From: Thermoplasmata archaeon
Lineage (GTDB): Archaea; Thermoplasmatota; Thermoplasmata; RBG-16-68-12
DNA: 8,822 nt
Assembly: GCA_013329855.1 (NCBI GenBank)
Contig: DUJI01000111.1
Location: 1-8,822, forward strand
Direction: 5' to 3'
The notes under the pieces were generated by a model. The model was not told the origin of the DNA. It ran no database searches and was given only the letters and a program-made list of their open reading frames with translations. Positions 5,761-8,822 of this stretch are shown one piece after another (within the stretch, counting starts at the first letter, position 1; the number at the start of each line of letters is the position of its first letter). A program made the position numbers and the translations under genes.

Positions 5761-6539
5761 CGGAGGATCGGCCAGCCGCCGACGTGGGCGTCGAGTCGTC
5801 CCAGGGCCGTAATCAGGGTGGGCCATCGGAGCAGCGGCCGGTTCGCATAGGGTGGCGGAAGGACCACCGGAAGCCCGCGGAGGTTGATGACCTGGAAGCC
5901 CGGAGCGAATCCGCGGGCGAGTTCCGAGGCCGTCCTGCAGTACACGTTGGTCCGCACGGATCCCACCTTGTGGGGGGTGCTCGCCTCCAGACGCCGTCCG
6001 GACAGGGACGGATGGATCGAGGCCAGGGACAGGACCCACTCCGCGCCGCTGAGCCGGTTCATGGCGGACGCGAGGAAGACCCCGCCCGGGCGAAGCAGTC
6101 GGGACAAGCCGTCCCGCACCCCGTCCAGACCCTTCTCGTACGAGAGCGCGAAGCTGGAGTATCCTCCGTCGAAGCTGGCGTCGTCCTCGTCGCCCAGGGC
6201 GGTGTCGAGATCTCGCGCATACCCCGCGACGAAGCGGACCGTGCCCCGGAGGGGCGCCGCGGCGGCCTTGGCCCTCGCGATTCGGATCATCTCGCTGGAC
6301 GGGTCCATGCCCACGACGTCGCATCCGAGCACGGCGAGCGCGATGGCCTCGTCCCCCGTGCCGCACCCCACTTCGAGGAGGCGTTGGCCGGGCCTGAACG
6401 TGGCCCGCTCGAAGGCCATCATGGCCCTCCGCATGTGGGCGTTGATCCGGTTCTCGGAGAGCAGGGAATCGTAGCCGGGCGCATACCGGTCGTAGGCCGC
6501 GGCCGAGTCGACGACTCGGGACGGGTTGCCGGGCATCAT
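5703..6539 (-). CDS. Class I SAM-dependent methyltransferase (second of a tandem pair)
   Basis: This 278-residue protein transfers a methyl group from S-adenosylmethionine to an unidentified acceptor. The SAM-binding motif I, LLEVGCGTG, is at residues 54-62, and the acidic residue that contacts the ribose is D79 in VVGMDPSSEM. An N-terminal helical segment with AAAYDRYAPGYDSLLSE and a C-terminal extension after the Rossmann core (from about 180) match the neighbouring methyltransferase. The two are probably paralogues. The ATG at 6539 lies 4 bases after the upstream gene's stop and has GGAG 7 bases before it, overlapping that stop (GGAGTGA). A second ATG follows immediately at 6536. The open frame extends further upstream, but there it only shadows the other methyltransferase. 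The gene is the last of the minus-strand operon and collides with the glycosyltransferase. Confidence 0.93.
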   Translation of the reverse strand: MMPGNPSRVVDSAAAYDRYAPGYDSLLSENRINAHMRRAMMAFERATFRPGQRLLEVGCGTGDEAIALAVLGCDVVGMDPSSEMIRIARAKAAAAPLRGTVRFVAGYARDLDTALGDEDDASFDGGYSSFALSYEKGLDGVRDGLSRLLRPGGVFLASAMNRLSGAEWVLSLASIHPSLSGRRLEASTPHKVGSVRTNVYCRTASELARGFAPGFQVINLRGLPVVLPPPYANRPLLRWPTLITALGRLDAHVGGWPILRYLGDHNVVWLRRSGGPPR

Positions 6540-6543
6540 CCGT

Positions 6544-7392
6544 TCACTCCGACGTCCGACGGAAGACCTGGAGGTAGATGGCCCCCAGGGCCCGCAGGCC
6601 GCGCCGGGATCCGATCCGGTCCTCGAGACGGACCAGGGGCTCCACCGCCGGGCGGAACCGTCGGGCCAGGTCCACGAAGTTCCAGGGGGGCGTGATGATC
6701 TGCAGCCCGCGGAGATCCCGCACCTCGAAGCCCTTCCCCAGGGTCCGCCGGAACTCCTCGGGCGTGAGGAACCGGGTGGGCACGACGTAGCGACGGCCCA
6801 GTCCCTCCCGCGAGATGGGGATCGGGACCGGCCGGCCCAGCTTCCGGAACGCCTTCCTCGGCCGGAGGGCGACCGGATACACGGCGAGCTCGAACAGGCA
6901 AAGCCGGTTGGCGGCCGTGAGCACGGCGTACCCACCCGCCCGGATGCCGCGGGCGAGGCCCCGCCCTACCCGCGCGAGGTCCGGCTCCAAGTTCAGGACG
7001 GCGCCGTTGGAGTAGGCTCCGTCGAAGGGTCCCTCGAGCTCCGCCGCATCCGCGGCGGACAGGGCCCGAACCCGGACGCGGCTCCCGAGTCCCTCCCGAT
7101 CGGCTCGGGCGGCGGTCACGCGGGTCATCTCCGGGGAGACATCGGTCGCCGTCACGTGCACCCCGTGACGCGCCAGGGCGAGCGCGTCCCGTCCCGTGCC
7201 GCATCCCAGTTCCAGGATGCGGTCGCCCGGGCGGAACACCTCCAGGGCCGCGCGCAGGGTCGCCGCGCGCACCCGTTCGCTGATTTCGTTCCGGCCCTCC
7301 ACGAGGTCGTACGTGCTCGCCATGGCGTCGTACCCCCGCGCGACGTGACCGTAGTAGGCGGCGGCCGGCTCGAATCGAGGCAGCAGGTTCAA
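6544..7392 (-). CDS. Class I SAM-dependent methyltransferase (first of a tandem pair)
   Basis: This 282-residue protein is a Rossmann-fold methyltransferase. Motif I, ILELGCGTG, is at residues 59-67, the ribose-binding acidic residue is D84 in TATDVSPEM, and the motif IV region is around GPFDGAYSNGAVLN. Its C-terminal half contains FEVRDLRGLQIITPPWN, which parallels FQVINLRGLPVVLPPPY in the next gene, so the pair probably arose by duplication. The acceptor is not evident. The best upstream start is TTG at 7392, preceded by GAGGAGGGG, which overlaps the stop of the membrane protein gene. The spacing of 2 bases to this TTG is short, and an in-frame ATG at 7323 (MASTYD) would still keep the methyltransferase fold. 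The tight spacing on both sides implies one transcript with its neighbours. Confidence 0.92.
   Translation of the reverse strand: MNLLPRFEPAAAYYGHVARGYDAMASTYDLVEGRNEISERVRAATLRAALEVFRPGDRILELGCGTGRDALALARHGVHVTATDVSPEMTRVTAARADREGLGSRVRVRALSAADAAELEGPFDGAYSNGAVLNLEPDLARVGRGLARGIRAGGYAVLTAANRLCLFELAVYPVALRPRKAFRKLGRPVPIPISREGLGRRYVVPTRFLTPEEFRRTLGKGFEVRDLRGLQIITPPWNFVDLARRFRPAVEPLVRLEDRIGSRRGLRALGAIYLQVFRRTSE
6547..6550 (-). promoter_or_regulatory. Ribosome binding site of the second methyltransferase
   Basis: GGAG is followed directly by the upstream stop TGA, giving GGAGTGA, close to the archaeal consensus GGAGGTGA. It sits 7 bases before the ATG at 6539. This supports that start and translational coupling to the upstream gene. 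Confidence 0.6.
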
Positions 7393-7393
7393 C

Positions 7394-7401
7394 CCCTCCT
7401 C
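7394..7401 (-). promoter_or_regulatory. Purine-rich ribosome binding site overlapping a stop codon
   Basis: GAGGAGGG runs out of the TGA stop (7402-7400) of the membrane protein gene and ends just before the TTG at 7392. It strongly suggests translation restart here. The core GGAGG is only 2 bases from TTG but 8 bases from a CTG at 7386, so the exact start is unclear. Confidence 0.55.
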
Positions 7402-8822
7402 ATGGGAGCACCTCGAAGACGAGCACCCGCGGCGCGCCCAAGGCGTACTCCGGGCCCGTCGCGTCGTACAGGAGCGCGAGATGGTTGCCGTCCGTCCCGT
7501 TGGCCTGCTCGGGGAACAGGGAGCGCAGTCGGTAGTAGGGGACCGTCACCATGACCACGTAGGCGGCGTTCTGGATAAGGAATTGGACCGCCTGCGTCGC
7601 GTTGTCCGGGATCAGGTAGGAGCCGATGATCCTCGACGCGGGGAAGCCAGCGTAGTAGGCCGCGATGGGCGATTCGGAGACGAGGAGCTTCCCCGCGGGC
7701 AGGGACCGCGAGCTGAGGAACACGCCCGCGCGCTGCATCCCCTGGAGGAGGGTGCCCGGCGGAGGGATCGGATTGAGGACCACGCCGACCAGGGCGAGGG
7801 AGACGAGCAATGCGGCCGCCCCGGGAACCCACTCGACCCTGCGACCCGCCCATCGCGCTCTCCCACGGATCCAGCGGCGCATCGCCTCCAGAGCCTCGGC
7901 GGCGTAGAGCGCCACGATGGGCGTGGTCAGCTGGATGTACCGGGGACCCGGATTCCCCCAATTCGCGGCCGTATAGACGACCTCGGCCGCGTAGAAGAAG
8001 AACAGGATGGGCGTGAAGGGCGACCGGGTTTCCCGTCTCAGGCCCCAGGCCATCGCGAGGACGGCGAACGGCGCGTAGTAGAAGTAGAAGCCGAAGAACG
8101 CGGCGATTCGGTCCCCGACGGGGGGAAGGGCGCCGATGGCCGCCTTGTACCGGAGGTCCACGGAGGTCTGGCCCACGATGATGGCGGGAAGGAAGCCGTA
8201 CTGGCTGGTCCAGACCCACAGGGCGACCGCGAAGGCGAGCGCGGGAGCGGCGACCAGCGCGAGGTCCCGGGCCCGGGTCTGCCGGGACGCCGCCTTCCAC
8301 CCGAGGTACAGGAGGAGGAACCCCCAGACCTCGTAGCGCAGGGTCGCCGCCACGAGGAACGCCACGGACGCGAGGACCCACGAGCGGCGGCGTCCGAGCC
8401 ACGGGCGCTCCATGAGGAGGACGCCCAGGAAGGTCGCGAAGAGGGCGAGCGCCTCGGGCGTCGCGTAGCTCGTGATAACGATGTCCGTCGGACTGAGGGC
8501 GAACAGGGCGACGGCCAGCACGGCGACTCCGCGGCCTCGGGGACGGGCCATTCCGAACACGATCGCCGCCGTCCCCAGGGAGAACAGGATGTTCACGCCC
8601 TTGAGGAAGGGCATGATGTGGCTGCCCAGGGCCAGCACGAACCCCGCGACCAGGAAGTCGTACCCCGGCAGCCAGTTGCCGCGGGTCATCCCGGAGAACG
8701 GGTCCGTGTAGCGCCCCGTCTGCGCCAGGACGCTGCCGATCCACCAGTTCTGGTACCCGTCCTCGAAGGGGTCGAGAAACCGGTCCCACAGGAGGCGGGT
8801 GACGACCACGACGACGACCACG
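7400..8822 (-). CDS. Multi-pass membrane glycosyltransferase, GT-C/GT39-like (5' end at or beyond the right edge)
   Basis: The 473 visible residues form a polytopic membrane protein of the kind that uses lipid-linked sugars outside the membrane. About ten or eleven hydrophobic segments are visible between residues 54 and 351. The first extracytoplasmic loop has an acidic pair in PFEDGYQNWW (E20, D21), then a GxY-DP and WLPGY pattern, as in family 39-like enzymes. RYEVWGF near 162 and GPRYIQL near 292 are also typical. Residues 352-473 form a soluble C-terminal domain, probably extracytoplasmic, with two N-x-T sequons (N407, N441). A GTG at 8821 is in frame but sits at the window edge in a poly-valine stretch, so the true start is probably upstream. 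It is the first visible gene of the operon with the two methyltransferases. Sugar and acceptor are unknown. Confidence 0.88.
   Translation of the reverse strand, partial: VVVVVVVTRLLWDRFLDPFEDGYQNWWIGSVLAQTGRYTDPFSGMTRGNWLPGYDFLVAGFVLALGSHIMPFLKGVNILFSLGTAAIVFGMARPRGRGVAVLAVALFALSPTDIVITSYATPEALALFATFLGVLLMERPWLGRRRSWVLASVAFLVAATLRYEVWGFLLLYLGWKAASRQTRARDLALVAAPALAFAVALWVWTSQYGFLPAIIVGQTSVDLRYKAAIGALPPVGDRIAAFFGFYFYYAPFAVLAMAWGLRRETRSPFTPILFFFYAAEVVYTAANWGNPGPRYIQLTTPIVALYAAEALEAMRRWIRGRARWAGRRVEWVPGAAALLVSLALVGVVLNPIPPPGTLLQGMQRAGVFLSSRSLPAGKLLVSESPIAAYYAGFPASRIIGSYLIPDNATQAVQFLIQNAAYVVMVTVPYYRLRSLFPEQANGTDGNHLALLYDATGPEYALGAPRVLVFEVLP

Noticed and set aside
4762..6366. 534-codon open frame on the minus strand
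   Set aside because: It lies antisense to the amidotransferase and glycosyltransferase and out of frame with the methyltransferase; the product is low-complexity without domains.
4890..6695. 601-codon open frame on the plus strand
   Set aside because: It overlaps the glycosyltransferase in another frame and runs antisense through a methyltransferase. Its product is Arg/Pro/Gly-rich with no motif, as expected from GC-rich codon bias.
6540..6935. Long N-terminal extension of the second methyltransferase
   Set aside because: It overlaps the upstream methyltransferase in another frame and is Ser/Arg/Gly-rich; the ATG at 6539 has a good ribosome binding site and spacing.
7389..8789. 466-codon open frame on the minus strand
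   Set aside because: It is a shifted frame of the membrane glycosyltransferase and lacks hydrophobic segments; the other frame has clear membrane helices.
8801..8822. GAC/CAC triplet run at the right edge
   Set aside because: It encodes a poly-valine stretch at or near the start of the membrane protein; it is too short and too close to the edge to call a repeat element.

Overview
The window looks archaeal, from a GC-rich genome (roughly two thirds G+C by eye). A Thermoplasmatota-like lineage is my best guess, but this is inference. The main support is the layout of gene starts. The first genes of transcription units have AT-rich, TATA-like boxes about 26-35 bases upstream of the start codon and no ribosome binding site, as expected for leaderless archaeal mRNAs. 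Some downstream genes in operons have purine-rich Shine-Dalgarno (SD) sequences overlapping the preceding stop codon. The window is densely coding: nine genes, two cut by the window edges, and no gap over 150 bases.

Layout. Bases 1-1669 (minus strand) hold a NUDIX hydrolase followed by an MFS transporter that runs off the left edge. A 150-base divergent promoter region (1670-1819) separates this pair from a plus-strand gene of unknown function with a C-terminal zinc ribbon (1820-2638). That gene meets, tail to tail with 5 bases between stops, a small minus-strand two-CxxC zinc-ribbon protein (2644-2901). A second divergent promoter region (2902-3020) precedes a plus-strand YgfZ/GcvT-like folate-binding protein (3021-4097). 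It is followed by a class II glutamine amidotransferase with its own promoter (4142-4897), overlapped by 4 bases by a compact family 2 glycosyltransferase (4894-5760).

The right third (5703-8822, minus strand) is an operon-like set. A multi-pass GT-C/GT39-type membrane glycosyltransferase, cut at the right edge, is followed by two tandem, homologous class I SAM-dependent methyltransferases with gaps of 7 and 4 bases. The last methyltransferase converges on the family 2 glycosyltransferase, and their 3' ends overlap antisense for 58 bases, so both strands code there.

How the genes may work together. Two glycosyltransferases of different classes beside two methyltransferases suggest a small module that builds and methylates a surface glycan or glycolipid. 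The NUDIX, MFS and YgfZ genes look like ordinary housekeeping or stress functions. I see no RNA gene, CRISPR array, insertion sequence or attachment site. I found no clearly new multi-gene system. The most unusual items are the antisense coding overlap, the tandem methyltransferase pair next to the glycosyltransferase, and the uncharacterised zinc-ribbon protein at 1820-2638.
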